From contig NZ_FOIU01000007.1 of assembly GCF_900111495.1 (NCBI RefSeq), positions 1 through 53,529 of the forward strand: DNA of 53,529 nt, in the 5' to 3' direction. Of this stretch, positions 9,224 to 19,240 are shown one piece after another. This DNA comes from Chryseobacterium wanjuense (lineage in GTDB: Bacteria; Bacteroidota; Bacteroidia; Flavobacteriales; Weeksellaceae). Under the pieces are notes generated by a model. It was not told the origin of the DNA and searched no databases. It was given only the letters and a program-made list of their open reading frames with translations. The translations under genes and the position numbers were made by a program. Within the stretch, counting starts at the first letter, position 1; the number at the start of each line of letters is the position of its first letter.

Positions 9224-9634
9224 ATGAAAAAGAGTAATGTGATAATGATTTTAATTGCGTTTGTAGGTTTTATTATTTTATTTACATACTATAATTCTGA
9301 AAAAACAGAAACATCTGATTTTTTTAAATCAGATGAAGAGCTTTTTATGAAGAGTTTTTTACCAATAGAAATGAATAAAGAAAAGTATTTGGGAGAAGTT
9401 GCAGATAGTTCTAATCATATGAATGCATATATGAATTTTGGGAATGTTTGCTTACCTATGTTAGATCAATGGAAAGATAAAATAAGAATTGGAGATTATG
9501 TTTCTAAAAAGAAAGATAGTTTATCACTTTTTATACAAGGAAAAACCAAAAAGTATTATTTACATTTTGATAGTAAAAATTTTGATGGTGCCCCATTGCC
9601 TTGTAATTGTTCTAAATTAAGTAAAAATTTTTAA
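9224..9634 (+). CDS. Single-pass membrane protein, immunity candidate of cassette 3
   Basis: 136 residues with an N-terminal membrane helix (about residues 5-23, NVIMILIAFVGFIILFTYY) and an exported hydrophilic domain ending in a Cys-containing tail (LPCNCSKLSKNF). It lies 12 bases after cassette 3. The GDYVSKKKDSLSLFIQGKTKKY segment is shared in pattern with the 7613-7939 protein. Its role as the partner of the cassette 3 toxin is inferred from position only. Confidence 0.6.
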   Translation: MKKSNVIMILIAFVGFIILFTYYNSEKTETSDFFKSDEELFMKSFLPIEMNKEKYLGEVADSSNHMNAYMNFGNVCLPMLDQWKDKIRIGDYVSKKKDSLSLFIQGKTKKYYLHFDSKNFDGAPLPCNCSKLSKNF

Positions 9635-9646
9635 AACAATAAAAGT

Positions 9647-9669
9647 AAAGCCACTCATTGAGTGGCTTT
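9647..9669 (+). terminator. Terminator closing the RHS locus
   Basis: Stem aaagccactca / tgagtggcttt with a minimal centre, followed by gtttattt. It lies between the last plus-strand gene and the oppositely oriented XRE gene, so it probably ends transcription of the RHS locus. Confidence 0.8.
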
Positions 9670-9671
9670 GT

Positions 9672-10030
9672 TTATTTAACGTAAGCGTGTTTATTTTTAA
9701 CATCACGGATAAGAGCATCAAGGGTTAAAAAAATGTAATCCTTGTCTTTTTCTGTAAGTTTGGTAACTTCCTGCAGTTTTTGATATCGAGGATTTTGGAG
9801 ACGATATTTTTTTCCAAAAGAACATCTGTAGAACCTACAAGATAATCCAAAGAAATCTCCAAAACTTCCGCCAGTTGTATAACCACCTCGATAGACGGTT
9901 TTACTTCCTCACGTTCATATCTTCCGATGACAGCACCGTGAACATTTACCAATTTACCCACTTCGTCCTGCGACATCTTTTTATCTTTTCTTACCTCTGT
10001 AAGACGCTTACCAAAAGTTATAGACTTCAT
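9672..10030 (-). pseudogene. XRE-family HTH regulator with a C-terminal frameshift
   Basis: The start at 10030 (MKSITFGKRLTEVRKDKKMS) fits XRE proteins better than the longer upstream start at 10084. Residues about 3-60 form the Cro/C1-type helix-turn-helix (KKMSQDEVGKLVNVHGAVIGRYE). After KNIVSKILDI the frame shifts at a 5-T run (9777-9781; A-run in the gene) and stops at 9725. In the alternative frame it continues as KLQEVTKLTEKDKDYIFLTL...KHAYVK and stops at 9672, which looks like the original C terminus. One missing base explains this. The HTH is intact, so a shortened but active repressor is possible, as is a sequencing error. Confidence 0.75.
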
Positions 10031-10078
10031 AAAATAATCCACAGTTAGAAAATTAATTGTATATCTTGTCAAAATAAA

Positions 10079-10106
10079 AACCAACTCAAATGAGTTGGTT
10101 TTTTAT
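10079..10106. terminator. Bidirectional terminator upstream of the XRE gene
   Basis: Perfect stem aaccaactca / tgagttggtt with T-rich tails on both strands (tttttat on plus, tttttatttt on minus). It can end the minus-strand operon that finishes at 10149. Confidence 0.75.
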
Positions 10107-10148
10107 AAATATTTTTAGGTTAAATCAAATTCTTTGAACACGAAAACC

Positions 10149-10937
10149 CTACTCCTTAATCAACTGCTCAAAAGAAGTCGATCCATCTTTCAGCGTGATT
10201 TCAAAATAATAATTTCCGGATTTCAGATCAGAAACATTGATTTCATTTCCATTCATTTTTACTGATCTTACTTTTCTTCCTGTAGATTCAAAAATATCAA
10301 CTAATTTAATTTTATCAGCATTTTTGAAGCTTACGGTTTCTTTGGCAGGGTTAGGATAAAGAACTATTTTTTTACTTTCTGCTGCTACATCATTTGTCGC
10401 TAATACTGTAGCAAAGGTTCCATTTGTAACAGCCGTATTCGCAGCTCCTCCATGTGGTGATATCGATAAACCTGCGGAATTTGTAATAACACATTTCGTG
10501 GTAATACTATTGGCTGTAGCATAATTAAACTGATAATCATTAGCTCCATCTGCCGTTGTCAAATTACGTTCATAAGACATTGAAACTGTTCCGGCAGATA
10601 TCGAAGGTGCATTTATTACTGTCCAATCCTGGGTATCTGAATTATAAACTCCAATACCGCCAAGATTCCTGTCATTAAATCCAACATCACTATATGTTAA
10701 AGCATCTGTAGGAGCTCCGGACATACCCGAATTGGCTGCACTTCTAAAAGTAAATCCAAACCATCTGTCAGAAGGCCCTGTTAAATCTAATCTCACTTTG
10801 TTCGTGGTATTGTTTAAAGTAATATTAGCCGTTACCGATCTTGTGCCGACCGTACACGTCATAACTCCTGTAGATTTTAGTTGAGAAGTTCCCCAAAATC
10901 CTACAATTAATAGTAAAGAAGATAATACTTGTTTCAT
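10149..10937 (-). CDS. Secreted protein with Por (type IX) secretion tail
   Basis: 262 residues: signal peptide (MKQVLSSLLLIVGFWGTSQ), a beta-rich central domain of about 165 residues, and a C-terminal type A sorting domain (IVLYPNPAKETVSF, then GRKVRSV, LKSGNYYFEI). It is thus exported by the type IX system and attached to or released from the cell surface. The central part (RWFGFTFRS ... ANDYQFNYATANS) resembles DOMON domains, which bind haem or sugars; I hold this loosely. It is the last gene of a five-gene operon with a c-type cytochrome and a YceI protein, which fits a haem- or redox-related role. Confidence 0.8.
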   Translation of the reverse strand: MKQVLSSLLLIVGFWGTSQLKSTGVMTCTVGTRSVTANITLNNTTNKVRLDLTGPSDRWFGFTFRSAANSGMSGAPTDALTYSDVGFNDRNLGGIGVYNSDTQDWTVINAPSISAGTVSMSYERNLTTADGANDYQFNYATANSITTKCVITNSAGLSISPHGGAANTAVTNGTFATVLATNDVAAESKKIVLYPNPAKETVSFKNADKIKLVDIFESTGRKVRSVKMNGNEINVSDLKSGNYYFEITLKDGSTSFEQLIKE

Positions 10938-10939
10938 AC

Positions 10940-11467
10940 TTAATTTTTTAATAAGTTAATAATTTCGTGATTTTTAGAGAAGATGGCATATTCAAAAGCT
11001 GTTTTTCCTTGCTTATCTGCCAAGTCTTTATTTGCTTTATATTCTAGTAGTATTTTTACCAAATCTTTGTCCTGAAGCTGAACTGCATAAATTAAGGGAG
11101 TCACCCCATTACTATCTGCAAGATTGGCGTTGGCACCATTTGCCAGTAATTTCTGAGTGAGTTCTTTGTTACTTTTAAAAACCGAAGCAGTAAGTGCAGA
11201 TCCCTGAGCACTACCATAATTAATATCTTTCACATTATCCATCAAAAACTTAGCCACTTCCACGTTGCCTCTGTAGCATGCCAGAATCAGTGGTGAGAAG
11301 CCTTGGTCATTGGTTTGATTGATAATATCCGGGTTCTGTTTCATCAGTTCTTTTACTTCAGTTACAGTACCGGTTCTGGCAATATCAAAAATAGATTTTG
11401 CTTTTTCCTGAGCAGAAACAAATCCAAAACTCAGAAAAAGACTCATCATTAGAATCAGATTTTTCAT
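10940..11467 (-). CDS. Exported ankyrin-repeat protein
   Basis: 175 residues. A signal peptide (MKNLILMMSLFLSFGFVSA) is followed by four ankyrin repeats (for example NDQGFSPLILACYRGNVEVAKFL, and DSNGVTPLIYAVQLQDKDLVKILLE about 65 residues on). It is probably a periplasmic scaffold. Small exported ankyrin proteins near cytochromes or catalases are known in other bacteria and are linked there to oxidative stress. It overlaps the YceI gene by 4 bases and ends 3 bases before the secreted Por-tail gene, so it is firmly part of the operon. Confidence 0.85.
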   Translation of the reverse strand: MKNLILMMSLFLSFGFVSAQEKAKSIFDIARTGTVTEVKELMKQNPDIINQTNDQGFSPLILACYRGNVEVAKFLMDNVKDINYGSAQGSALTASVFKSNKELTQKLLANGANANLADSNGVTPLIYAVQLQDKDLVKILLEYKANKDLADKQGKTAFEYAIFSKNHEIINLLKN

Positions 11468-12009
11468 TGTTTTGAAAGGACATAATTATATTGAACATTT
11501 ACACTTTCTGCGATCTTTTTGGTTACCATTTTAGGAATCTTTACATTATGATCTGCAGGTCTTGCAACAAATCCTCCGGTCATATAGATCTTTCCGTCTT
11601 TGGCGTAGATCGTTGCGGTTGAAGTATACGCTTTTTCAACACCATGGAAATTCAGAGTTCCCTGAACCGTATATTTCTGGGGACTTGCAGAAAGTTTATT
11701 TTTATCAAAATTCACAACTTTTCCCGTAAAGGTCGTTTTTGGATATTTTGCAGTTTCAGCATAACTTTCGTTGAAGTGCTCTTCCATCAATTTTGTTTTA
11801 AAATGGAAATTTTTAACTACAGAAACCGAAGCAAAATCCCCGGTATCAGCATTAATGACAGCCACATTGTTGTCATCCTGTGCATACACATCTTCAAATA
11901 AAGGTACAGATGCTTCGAACGTTACTTTTCCTGTTTTAGACATATATTTTTGAGCTAAAGCAAGGTTGGTAAAAAGCAACGAAACAATGAGTAATACTAG
12001 CTTTTTCAT
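11464..12009 (-). CDS. YceI-family periplasmic lipid-binding protein
   Basis: The start at 12009 opens a clean signal peptide (MKKLVLLIVSLLFTNLALA), giving 181 residues; the longer start at 12051 would overlap the cytochrome gene. The mature part shows the YceI lipocalin-like barrel, with TGKVTFEASVPLFEDVYA and TFTGKVVNFDKNKL...YTVQGTLNFHGVEK as marker strands. YceI proteins bind isoprenoid chains such as quinones. Together with the c-type cytochrome upstream this suggests a role in periplasmic electron or quinone handling. The substrate is not evident. Confidence 0.88.
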   Translation of the reverse strand: MKKLVLLIVSLLFTNLALAQKYMSKTGKVTFEASVPLFEDVYAQDDNNVAVINADTGDFASVSVVKNFHFKTKLMEEHFNESYAETAKYPKTTFTGKVVNFDKNKLSASPQKYTVQGTLNFHGVEKAYTSTATIYAKDGKIYMTGGFVARPADHNVKIPKMVTKKIAESVNVQYNYVLSKQ

Positions 12010-12020
12010 ATTAATTCTTT

Positions 12021-12371
12021 TTAATTTTCGATAAGCCCGTCGGCTTTCCATTTGGTGAAAATATTGATTTGTGATGGTGATAATGCTCCGCCTTGAGGCA
12101 TTTTCAGAGGATCTCCGTTGGGTCTTTGTATCCTGTCTAAAATATTATCAATGTGAGTTTTCACTTGATCATAGCTTGTCCAGGGCTGGAACGAAGCGGG
12201 ACCTCCTGCTGAATGGCATCCAATACAATTGGCTTCGATAATGGGTTTCACATCTTTGGTATATGTTACCTGCTCTACAATAGGAGTATTGTCTGAGATC
12301 TCTTCATAGGTTCTGCTTTCACAAGCAACCAGTAAAACTGCCGATGAAAATATGTACATTAATTTTTTCAT
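12021..12371 (-). CDS. Monohaem c-type cytochrome lipoprotein
   Basis: 116 residues with a lipoprotein signal (MKKLMYIFSSAVLLVAC). One haem-c motif, CIGCH, sits near residue 50 in the context VKPIIEANCIGCHSAGG, which is typical of small cytochromes fused to or working with PSD1/DUF1549-type domains. Met residues after it (KMPQGGALS) can supply the sixth haem ligand. It stops 11 bases before the YceI start. An electron-carrier role in the periplasm is well supported; its partner enzyme is not in the window. Confidence 0.88.
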   Translation of the reverse strand: MKKLMYIFSSAVLLVACESRTYEEISDNTPIVEQVTYTKDVKPIIEANCIGCHSAGGPASFQPWTSYDQVKTHIDNILDRIQRPNGDPLKMPQGGALSPSQINIFTKWKADGLIEN

Positions 12372-12373
12372 AA

Positions 12374-13216
12374 TTAAAAAACTCTATAAAGATTAAACCC
12401 AAAGAAAATCTGTCCTTTTCCCCATCTTCCGGTGGCATTGGTAAGATAACCAATATCTGAGTTGAGCTGGGAATTGGTAAATAAAAGCTGGAAAACGTGT
12501 CCCCCGGTTTCTATATCCATCCCCAAAGACAGAGGATTTTTATAAAAACTGTGATTGTCGAAATTCACAAAATACTCTGCGTTGATCGAAATTCTTTTCG
12601 ATACTTTGTAACGTCCTCCCAAACCTGTCAGGAACTGATTTTTGTCCTCAATGGCAGGGTCGTAAAGGTTTTTGTGAACATAAGAAGGGCTCAGCTGCAA
12701 AGAAAAATTGTCGCTGAATCTTCTTGAAATTAAAGCCTGAGTAAGGTAAGAAAGCCTGTCCCCGAACTGTAGATGCGGATAATTGTCTTTGCTAAGGTCT
12801 GTATTTACAGCCAAAACATTGTATCCCACGATATCAACTGGGAAGTTTTCACTTTGCTTTACCAGTTTATACTTGGCACCGCCTTCAAAAGTTTTCAGGT
12901 TGGTTTCCCGGGAAAGGCTCAATGAAAGCCCGTCGGTAACGCCATAGATAACACCCAATTTCGTTGAAGCATCATCCAGCCCGAAAAAATCTTTGAATCC
13001 TTTGCTTACATCCCCAAAACGGTGTGCCACAACGATATACCACTCGTTTTTTGCGGTGAGTTTGGTAGATTGCCCCGTGACAATCTGCAGCGCCTTGAAG
13101 GCGGGTTGGGAAGTTTCGGTGTTAGTTTTAATGGTGTCAATATCTTTCAACAGATCCTCCTGAGCAAAGGTGAGACCTGAAGCAAACATCGACAAAAATA
13201 AGAGAGTTTTTGTCAT
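12374..13216 (-). CDS. DUF5777-type outer-membrane beta-barrel protein
   Basis: 280 residues with a signal peptide (MTKTLLFLSMFASGLTFA). The mature part is built of alternating amphipathic strands (WYIVVAHRFGDVSKGF, GLSLSLSRETN, SINAEYFVNF) and ends in an aromatic residue (GFNLYRVF), as outer-membrane barrels do. The length and the opening AKNEWYIVVAHRFG pattern fit DUF5777. It is the first gene of the cytochrome-YceI-ankyrin operon. A CRP-like palindrome lies 59-74 bases upstream. Function is unknown; it may carry a ligand for the redox proteins. Confidence 0.8.
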   Translation of the reverse strand: MTKTLLFLSMFASGLTFAQEDLLKDIDTIKTNTETSQPAFKALQIVTGQSTKLTAKNEWYIVVAHRFGDVSKGFKDFFGLDDASTKLGVIYGVTDGLSLSLSRETNLKTFEGGAKYKLVKQSENFPVDIVGYNVLAVNTDLSKDNYPHLQFGDRLSYLTQALISRRFSDNFSLQLSPSYVHKNLYDPAIEDKNQFLTGLGGRYKVSKRISINAEYFVNFDNHSFYKNPLSLGMDIETGGHVFQLLFTNSQLNSDIGYLTNATGRWGKGQIFFGFNLYRVF

Positions 13217-13274
13217 ACACTTTCAAATTAGAATATTAGTCTCACAAACTTATAGACTTATGCCTGCAAAAACG

Positions 13275-13290
13275 TGTGATAAAAGTCACC
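13275..13290. promoter_or_regulatory. CRP-like palindromic operator upstream of the cytochrome operon
   Basis: TGTGA-N6-TCACC with a perfect GTGA/TCAC core, the arrangement recognised by CRP-type proteins. It lies between the Crp/Fnr-family gene (ends at 13342) and the operon start at 13216. That regulator carries the R-E-x-x-x-R recognition-helix pattern of CRP (R182, E183, R187), which reads GTGA half sites. The pairing of regulator and site is inference, but two independent features support it. Confidence 0.6.
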
Positions 13291-13341
13291 GACTGCATAG
13301 TTTTTATCAATCATAATATTAAAACCGTTAAAACAATTATA

Positions 13342-13992
13342 TTAGCCTAGTCTAACATTTTCATTTACAGGTATTTTTATCCCTTCTTTTGTTTGAATAA
13401 GCTCGCCTTCATTTTCCACTTTTTTCAATACTCGGCTCACAACTTCCCTGGAAGTTCCCAGATTACTGGCAATTTCGCGGTGTGTAAGCTTAACAGGATT
13501 GTTTCCTGTGATCAAAATCTGCTGCTTGATGTAGTTGATCACTCTCTTGTCGAGCCTGTGAAAAACGGCGTCATTCACCATATTCATGATATCAGAGAAT
13601 CTTTTGTCGTATTCGTAGTAAAAAAGTTTATTAATTTCAGGAAATTTGATCAGCCACTCGTGCACCACAGAAACCGGAATCAGTAATACTTCAGAATCTT
13701 CTTCCGCCACAGCATATACCCTGCTTACGCAATCTGTAAAAATGGAAGAAAAAGTCATCAAGCAGCTGTCATTCATCCTTATATAGTAATAAATGAGTTC
13801 TCTCCCGTCGTTTAAAGTAAAAACTTTTATGGAACCTTTGATCAAAAAAGGAACAAATTTATTTTTCTGCCCTTCTCTGATAATTTCAGTTTTTGCTTTA
13901 ATATCAGTAATCACAGCATGTTTGTTGAGCTCTTTTGAAAAATCTTCACCCAAAAAACCGAATTTATTAAGAATAAATTGATTATTTATCAT
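13342..13992 (-). CDS. Crp/Fnr-family transcription regulator
   Basis: 216 residues. Residues about 20-120 form the cyclic-nucleotide-type beta-roll (GQKNKFVPFLIKGSIKVF), then comes a dimerisation helix (about 120-150) and a winged HTH (about 168-200, LTHREIASNLGTSREVVSRV). The recognition helix has R182, E183 and R187 in CRP spacing. Two cysteines in NDSCLMTFSSIFTDC (residues 76 and 88) are of interest for redox sensing, but the FNR iron-sulphur Cys set is absent. It sits directly upstream of, and in the same direction as, the cytochrome operon, which it probably controls. Confidence 0.88.
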   Translation of the reverse strand: MINNQFILNKFGFLGEDFSKELNKHAVITDIKAKTEIIREGQKNKFVPFLIKGSIKVFTLNDGRELIYYYIRMNDSCLMTFSSIFTDCVSRVYAVAEEDSEVLLIPVSVVHEWLIKFPEINKLFYYEYDKRFSDIMNMVNDAVFHRLDKRVINYIKQQILITGNNPVKLTHREIASNLGTSREVVSRVLKKVENEGELIQTKEGIKIPVNENVRLG

Positions 13993-14431
13993 ATCCGTTA
14001 TATCATATCTATAAACAAATATATAAAATTGAAGAATTGATATACCATATTTTTTTATTTATTAAAATGATTTAATGATAAGAAGAGCTTTACCGGAATA
14101 ATTTTAACAATATGTTTGTCTCAATTTTGTTTACAATTTTTATTTGAAGCTTTTTCCCGCTTTTCTCTGCAATCTTTTTTTTCAAAAAAGGATTTTCGTT
14201 TCAATCGGGGCTAGGGTTGCAGTCATTTTCTCAGGATCCGTCATTGCGAGCAAAGCGAAGCAATCTCAAACATCAGTTTTGCAAAGTTTCTCATCCTAAA
14301 ACCTTTACAACGTCAAAGATTCTAAGCTCGAATTTTTAATTTTCTTTAATCCTATGTTGAGATACTTCCAGCATGACAAACTATGAGCCTCACATGCGAA
14401 ATACCGTTAGTTATTTTCCTGGCTGAAAGGC
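13993..14431. other. Non-coding gap with repeat-like sequence
   Basis: No credible gene. A TATATTTG box on the minus strand (14016-14023) may be the -7 element of the Crp/Fnr gene, without a clear -33 partner. At 14240-14267 the text gtcattgcgagcaaagcgaagcaa resembles a dispersed intergenic element of the 'gtcatNNcgagc...' kind, related in style to the four REP-like copies further on. Confidence 0.5.
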
Positions 14432-14466
14432 ACAAAAAAATGCCCCAATCGAAATTGAGGCATTCT
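14432..14466 (-). terminator. Terminator after the DUF3467 gene
   Basis: On the minus strand gaatgcctcaattt / aattggggca forms a stem followed by seven T. It lies just after the DUF3467 stop and probably ends the rpoBC transcript. Confidence 0.85.
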
Positions 14467-14488
14467 TTATTTATGATTAAGAAAAATC

Positions 14489-14794
14489 TTAAGCGTTTAC
14501 GTTGTTTCCTCCTAATACGAAAGGCTCAACTTCTTTGATTTCTCCGAATTGTTGCTCATAGTTAGCAATGTTTTGTTGAAGAGCAGAAAGTACTCTTTTA
14601 GCGTGAAGTGGAGCAAGGATAACTCTTGATCTTACTTTAGCTTGTTGTACACCCGGCATTAATTGGATGAAATCTACTACGAATTCAGATGGAGAGTGGT
14701 TTACCAAAGCCAAGTTAGCATAGATACCAGCAGCTACCATTTCGTTTAATTCGATGTTGATGTTTCCGTCTTGTGGATTTTGATTGTTGTCCAT
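14489..14794 (-). CDS. DUF3467 protein behind rpoC
   Basis: 101 residues from the internal start at 14794 (MDNNQNPQDGNINIEL), preferred because DUF3467 proteins begin just before this segment. Family hallmarks are the MVAAGIYANLALVNHSPSEFVVDF and APLHAKRVLSALQQN segments. The gene sits 99 bases after rpoC and before the shared terminator. DUF3467 next to rpoC is common in Bacteroidota; its function is unknown. Confidence 0.85.
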   Translation of the reverse strand: MDNNQNPQDGNINIELNEMVAAGIYANLALVNHSPSEFVVDFIQLMPGVQQAKVRSRVILAPLHAKRVLSALQQNIANYEQQFGEIKEVEPFVLGGNNVNA

Positions 14795-14893
14795 TTTATT
14801 GTTTAAAGTTTTAAGTTCAGTGTTCAAAGTTAAGGAAAAAGTTGATAAACCTTAAGCCTTATACTTTGAACCTTGAACAAATTTATATTAATT

Positions 14894-17800
14894 TTAGTTA
14901 AGATCTTCGAATTCTTTCTTAGAACCTACGATCACACTCTGATATTCTTTAAGACCGGTACCTGCAGGAATTCTGTGTCCTACAATTACGTTTTCTTTAA
15001 GACCGTTCAGTTCGTCTACTTTACCAGCAACTGCAGCTTCGTTTAGAACCTTCGTTGTTTCCTGGAATGATGCGGCAGACATAAACGATTTAGTTTGAAG
15101 AGCGGCTCTTGTAATACCTTGAAGTACAGGCGTTGCTGTAGCCGGTAAAGCTTCTCTTACTTCTACTAAAGCTTGGTCTTCACGCTTCAACTTAGAGTTT
15201 TCGTCTCTCAGTTCTCTTGCCGTAATCATCTGACCTGGCTTGAAGATTTTAGAATCTCCAGCCTCAACAACTACTTTAAGACCGAATACTCTGTTGTTCT
15301 CTTCCAAGAAATCATACTTGTGCTCAAGAGCTCCTTCAAGGAATTGAGTATCACCTCCGTCAACGATAGATACTTTGGTCATCATCTGTCTTACGATGAT
15401 TTCGAAGTGCTTGTCGTCGATTTTTACCCCTTGCAGACGGTAAACTTCCTGAATTTCGTTTACTAAATATTCCTGAACAGCAGTTGGACCTTTAATTCTT
15501 AAGATATCTTCCGGTGTGATAGAACCGTCAGAAAGTGGTGCTCCCGCTCTTACGAAGTCATTCTCCTGAACAAGGATCTGGTTTGATAATTTAACTAAAT
15601 AAATTTTTCTTTCCCCAGTTTTAGCTTCTACGATAAGTTCTCTGTTACCTCTCTTGATTTTTCCGTAAGAAACTACCCCATCGATTTCTGTAACAACCGC
15701 CGGGTTTGAAGGGTTTCTTGCTTCGAACAATTCGGTAACTCTCGGAAGACCTCCGGTGATATCCCCTGCTTTTGCAGATTTTCTCGGGATTTTGATTAAG
15801 ACTTTACCAGCCTTAATTTTTTCACCATCGTTTACCATTAAGTGGGCTCCTACCGGTAAGTTGTATGCTTTTTGCTCAACACCTTTAGAATCTACCACCT
15901 TCAGAGTAGGTACGGCTTTCTTATTTCTAGATTCAGAGATTACTTTCTCTTCGAATCCTGTCTGTTCGTCAATTTCCAACTGGAATGAAATACCCTGGAT
16001 GATATCCTCGTATTCTACCTTACCGGCAGTTTCTGCAATGATAACCGCGTTATACGGATCCCATCTACAGATAACATCACCTTTTTTCACTTTATCACCT
16101 GGTTTTACAGCTAATATCGATCCGTAAGGTACGTTGGCAATCATCAATGGAGTTCTGGATTCGTTGTCAGCAACTAATCTGAATTCCGTAGAACGAGATA
16201 CTACCACCTCAGCAGTTTTACCATTTTCATCTTCAGAAGTAATGGTTCTTACCTCATCCATTTCAACGATACCATCTCTTCTTGCAACAATGGAAGGGTT
16301 TTCAGAAACGTTACCTGCAGTACCCCCTTGGTGGAAGGTTCTCAACGTAAGCTGAGTTCCCGGTTCCCCAATTGACTGAGCTGCAATTACACCTACCGCT
16401 TCACCCATGTGGATGGTTTTACCTGTTGCCAGGTTTCTACCGTAACATTTTGCACAGATCCCTTTCTTAGCTTCACAAGTAAGTGGTGAACGAACTTCAA
16501 CCGCTTCCAGACCAGCTTCTTCAATTCTCTTGGCAAATGCTTCAATGATTACCTGATCTGCTTCAATGATTAATTCATCACTTTCAGGATCATAGATATT
16601 ATGAAGGGAAACTCTACCTAAGATTCTTTCAGAGATTCTTTCAACGATCTCGTCATTTTTCTTAAGGGCAGTAACTTCCGTACCTCTTAAAGTACCACAA
16701 TCATCCTCAGTAACGATAACGTCCTGAGCAACGTCTACCAATCTTCTCGTTAAGTAACCTGCATCGGCAGTCTTAAGAGCGGTATCCGCAAGACCTTTAC
16801 GTGCACCGTGGGTAGAGATAAAGTACTCAAGGATGGAAAGACCTTCTTTAAAGTTTGCAACGATCGGGTTTTCGATGATCTCCGCACCGGTAGAACCAGC
16901 TTTTTGCGGTTTAGCCATCAACCCTCTCATCCCTGACAACTGACGGATCTGTTCCTTAGAACCCCTCGCTCCAGAGTCAAGCATCATATATACAGAGTTG
17001 AATCCACCTTGGTCAGACTTCATTCTGCTCATGATCATCTCAGTTAATCCTGCGTTGGTGTTTGTCCAAACGTCGATTACCTGGTTATAACGTTCTGTGT
17101 CTGTGATAAGACCCATGTTATAGTTTGCTCTAATTTCGTCTACATTTTCTACAGCCTGAGCAATCATTTGCTTTTTCTCAACAGGAACCACGATGTCTCC
17201 TAATGAGAACGAAAGACCTCCTCTGAATGCGTTTGAATAACCTAAGTCTTTCATTGCATCCAGGAACTTCACAGTTGTAGGGAAGTCTGTTTCAGCAAGG
17301 ATCTTACCGATAACGTTTCTTAATGATTTCTTCGTAAGAAGTTCATTAATATATCCTACTTTCTTAGGTACAATCTGGTTGAATAGAATTCTACCTACAG
17401 AAGTTTCAATTAATCTTGTTACTAATTCCCCGTCTTCTTTTACAGGAAGTCTACATCTTACCTTAGCATTTAAAGAAACTCTACCTTCAGCATAAGCGAT
17501 TTCCGCTTCTTCAGGAGAATAGAATGCCAAGCCTTCACCTTTTACTTTGTAATCTTCTGTAGAGCTTGCTTCTTTAGTCATGAAATAAAGACCAAGAACC
17601 ATGTCCTGAGAAGGTACCGTAATCGGAGAACCGTTTGCAGGGTTCAAGATGTTTTGAGAACCTAACATCAATAACTGAGCTTCAAGGATCGCTTCAGGAC
17701 CTAACGGTAAATGTACCGCCATCTGGTCACCGTCGAAATCGGCGTTGAAGGCTGTTGTTACTAATGGGTGTAGCTGGATTGCCTTACCTTCGATCATCTT

Positions 17801-19159
17801 AGGTTGGAAAGCCTGGATCCCCAGTCTGTGAAGCGTAGGTGCTCTGTTCAGTAGAACAGGGTGACCTTTCATCACGTTTTCTAGGATATCATATACTACC
17901 GGTTCTTTTCTATCAATAATTCTCTTTGCAGATTTTACTGTTTTTACAATCCCTCTTTCAATTAGTTTTCTAATGATAAACGGTTTGTACAATTCCGCAG
18001 CCATATCTTTAGGAATACCACACTCGTGAAGCTGTAAGTTTGGACCTACAACAATTACCGAACGTGCAGAGTAGTCTACCCTTTTCCCTAATAAGTTCTG
18101 ACGGAAACGACCTTGCTTACCTTTCAATGAATCTGAAAGTGATTTTAATGGTCTGTTTGATTCAGATTTTACGGCAGAAGATTTTCTTGTATTATCAAAT
18201 AATGAATCTACTGATTCCTGAAGCATACGCTTCTCGTTTCTCAAGATTACTTCCGGAGCTTTGATCTCCAATAATCTCTTCAAACGGTTGTTTCTGATAA
18301 TTACTCTTCTATAAAGGTCATTCAAATCGGAAGTTGCGAAACGTCCACCATCCAACGGAACCAATGGTCTTAGTTCTGGTGGTATAACCGGAAGTACACG
18401 CATGATCATCCACTCAGGCTTGTTGATCATTCTTGTATTGGCACCTCTCAATGCTTCTACAACGTTCAATCTTTTTAAAGCCTCAGTTCTTCTTTGTTTT
18501 GAACCTTCGTTGTGAGCTTTGTGTCTCAAATCGAAAGACAATGCATCAAGATCGATTCTTTTTAATAGATCTTCCACAGCTTCAGCACCCATTCTGGCGA
18601 TGAATTTGTTTGGATCAGAATCATCAAGATACTGGTTTTCAACAGGAAGAGTTTCCATGATATCAAGGTACTCTTCTTCTGTTAAGAATTCCATATGTTC
18701 AAAATCAGAACCATCTAATTTTTTAGCAATACCCTGCTGAATCACCACATATCTTTCGTAGTAGATGATCATGTCTAATTTCTTAGAAGGAATTCCTAAA
18801 AGGTATCCGATTTTGTTTGGCAATGAACGGAAATACCAAATGTGCGCAATTGGAACAACAAGGTTGATGTGCCCGATTCTCTCTCTTCTTACTTTTTTCT
18901 CAGTAACTTCTACTCCACAACGGTCACAAACGATCCCTTTGTAACGAATTCTCTTGTATTTTCCACAAGCACATTCGTAATCCTTTACAGGACCAAAGAT
19001 TTTCTCACAGAACAACCCGTCTCTTTCAGGCTTGTGCGTTCTGTAGTTAATAGTTTCCGGCTTTAAAACTTCCCCTCTCGACTCCTGAAGAATCGATTCC
19101 GGTGAAGCTAAACCGATGGTTATTTTATTAAATCTACTTGATTTATTTTTATTTGACAT
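14894..19159 (-). CDS. rpoC: RNA polymerase subunit beta'
   Basis: 1421 residues, the usual Bacteroidota length. It has the N-terminal zinc site ([20 protein letters not shown]), the catalytic magnesium motif [12 protein letters not shown] near residue 473, and the second zinc-binding Cys set ([13 protein letters not shown]) near residue 900. It forms the active centre of the polymerase together with beta. It follows rpoB after 81 bases and is followed by DUF3467. The sequence is intact. Confidence 0.99.
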   Translation of the reverse strand: MSNKNKSSRFNKITIGLASPESILQESRGEVLKPETINYRTHKPERDGLFCEKIFGPVKDYECACGKYKRIRYKGIVCDRCGVEVTEKKVRRERIGHINLVVPIAHIWYFRSLPNKIGYLLGIPSKKLDMIIYYERYVVIQQGIAKKLDGSDFEHMEFLTEEEYLDIMETLPVENQYLDDSDPNKFIARMGAEAVEDLLKRIDLDALSFDLRHKAHNEGSKQRRTEALKRLNVVEALRGANTRMINKPEWMIMRVLPVIPPELRPLVPLDGGRFATSDLNDLYRRVIIRNNRLKRLLEIKAPEVILRNEKRMLQESVDSLFDNTRKSSAVKSESNRPLKSLSDSLKGKQGRFRQNLLGKRVDYSARSVIVVGPNLQLHECGIPKDMAAELYKPFIIRKLIERGIVKTVKSAKRIIDRKEPVVYDILENVMKGHPVLLNRAPTLHRLGIQAFQPKMIEGKAIQLHPLVTTAFNADFDGDQMAVHLPLGPEAILEAQLLMLGSQNILNPANGSPITVPSQDMVLGLYFMTKEASSTEDYKVKGEGLAFYSPEEAEIAYAEGRVSLNAKVRCRLPVKEDGELVTRLIETSVGRILFNQIVPKKVGYINELLTKKSLRNVIGKILAETDFPTTVKFLDAMKDLGYSNAFRGGLSFSLGDIVVPVEKKQMIAQAVENVDEIRANYNMGLITDTERYNQVIDVWTNTNAGLTEMIMSRMKSDQGGFNSVYMMLDSGARGSKEQIRQLSGMRGLMAKPQKAGSTGAEIIENPIVANFKEGLSILEYFISTHGARKGLADTALKTADAGYLTRRLVDVAQDVIVTEDDCGTLRGTEVTALKKNDEIVERISERILGRVSLHNIYDPESDELIIEADQVIIEAFAKRIEEAGLEAVEVRSPLTCEAKKGICAKCYGRNLATGKTIHMGEAVGVIAAQSIGEPGTQLTLRTFHQGGTAGNVSENPSIVARRDGIVEMDEVRTITSEDENGKTAEVVVSRSTEFRLVADNESRTPLMIANVPYGSILAVKPGDKVKKGDVICRWDPYNAVIIAETAGKVEYEDIIQGISFQLEIDEQTGFEEKVISESRNKKAVPTLKVVDSKGVEQKAYNLPVGAHLMVNDGEKIKAGKVLIKIPRKSAKAGDITGGLPRVTELFEARNPSNPAVVTEIDGVVSYGKIKRGNRELIVEAKTGERKIYLVKLSNQILVQENDFVRAGAPLSDGSITPEDILRIKGPTAVQEYLVNEIQEVYRLQGVKIDDKHFEIIVRQMMTKVSIVDGGDTQFLEGALEHKYDFLEENNRVFGLKVVVEAGDSKIFKPGQMITARELRDENSKLKREDQALVEVREALPATATPVLQGITRAALQTKSFMSAASFQETTKVLNEAAVAGKVDELNGLKENVIVGHRIPAGTGLKEYQSVIVGSKKEFEDLN

Positions 19160-19240
19160 TTTTTAGATTTTAGATTTTGGATTATAAACTTCGGATTCAA
19201 ATTCTGAAATGATTCAAAATTCAACATTCAAAATTTAAAA

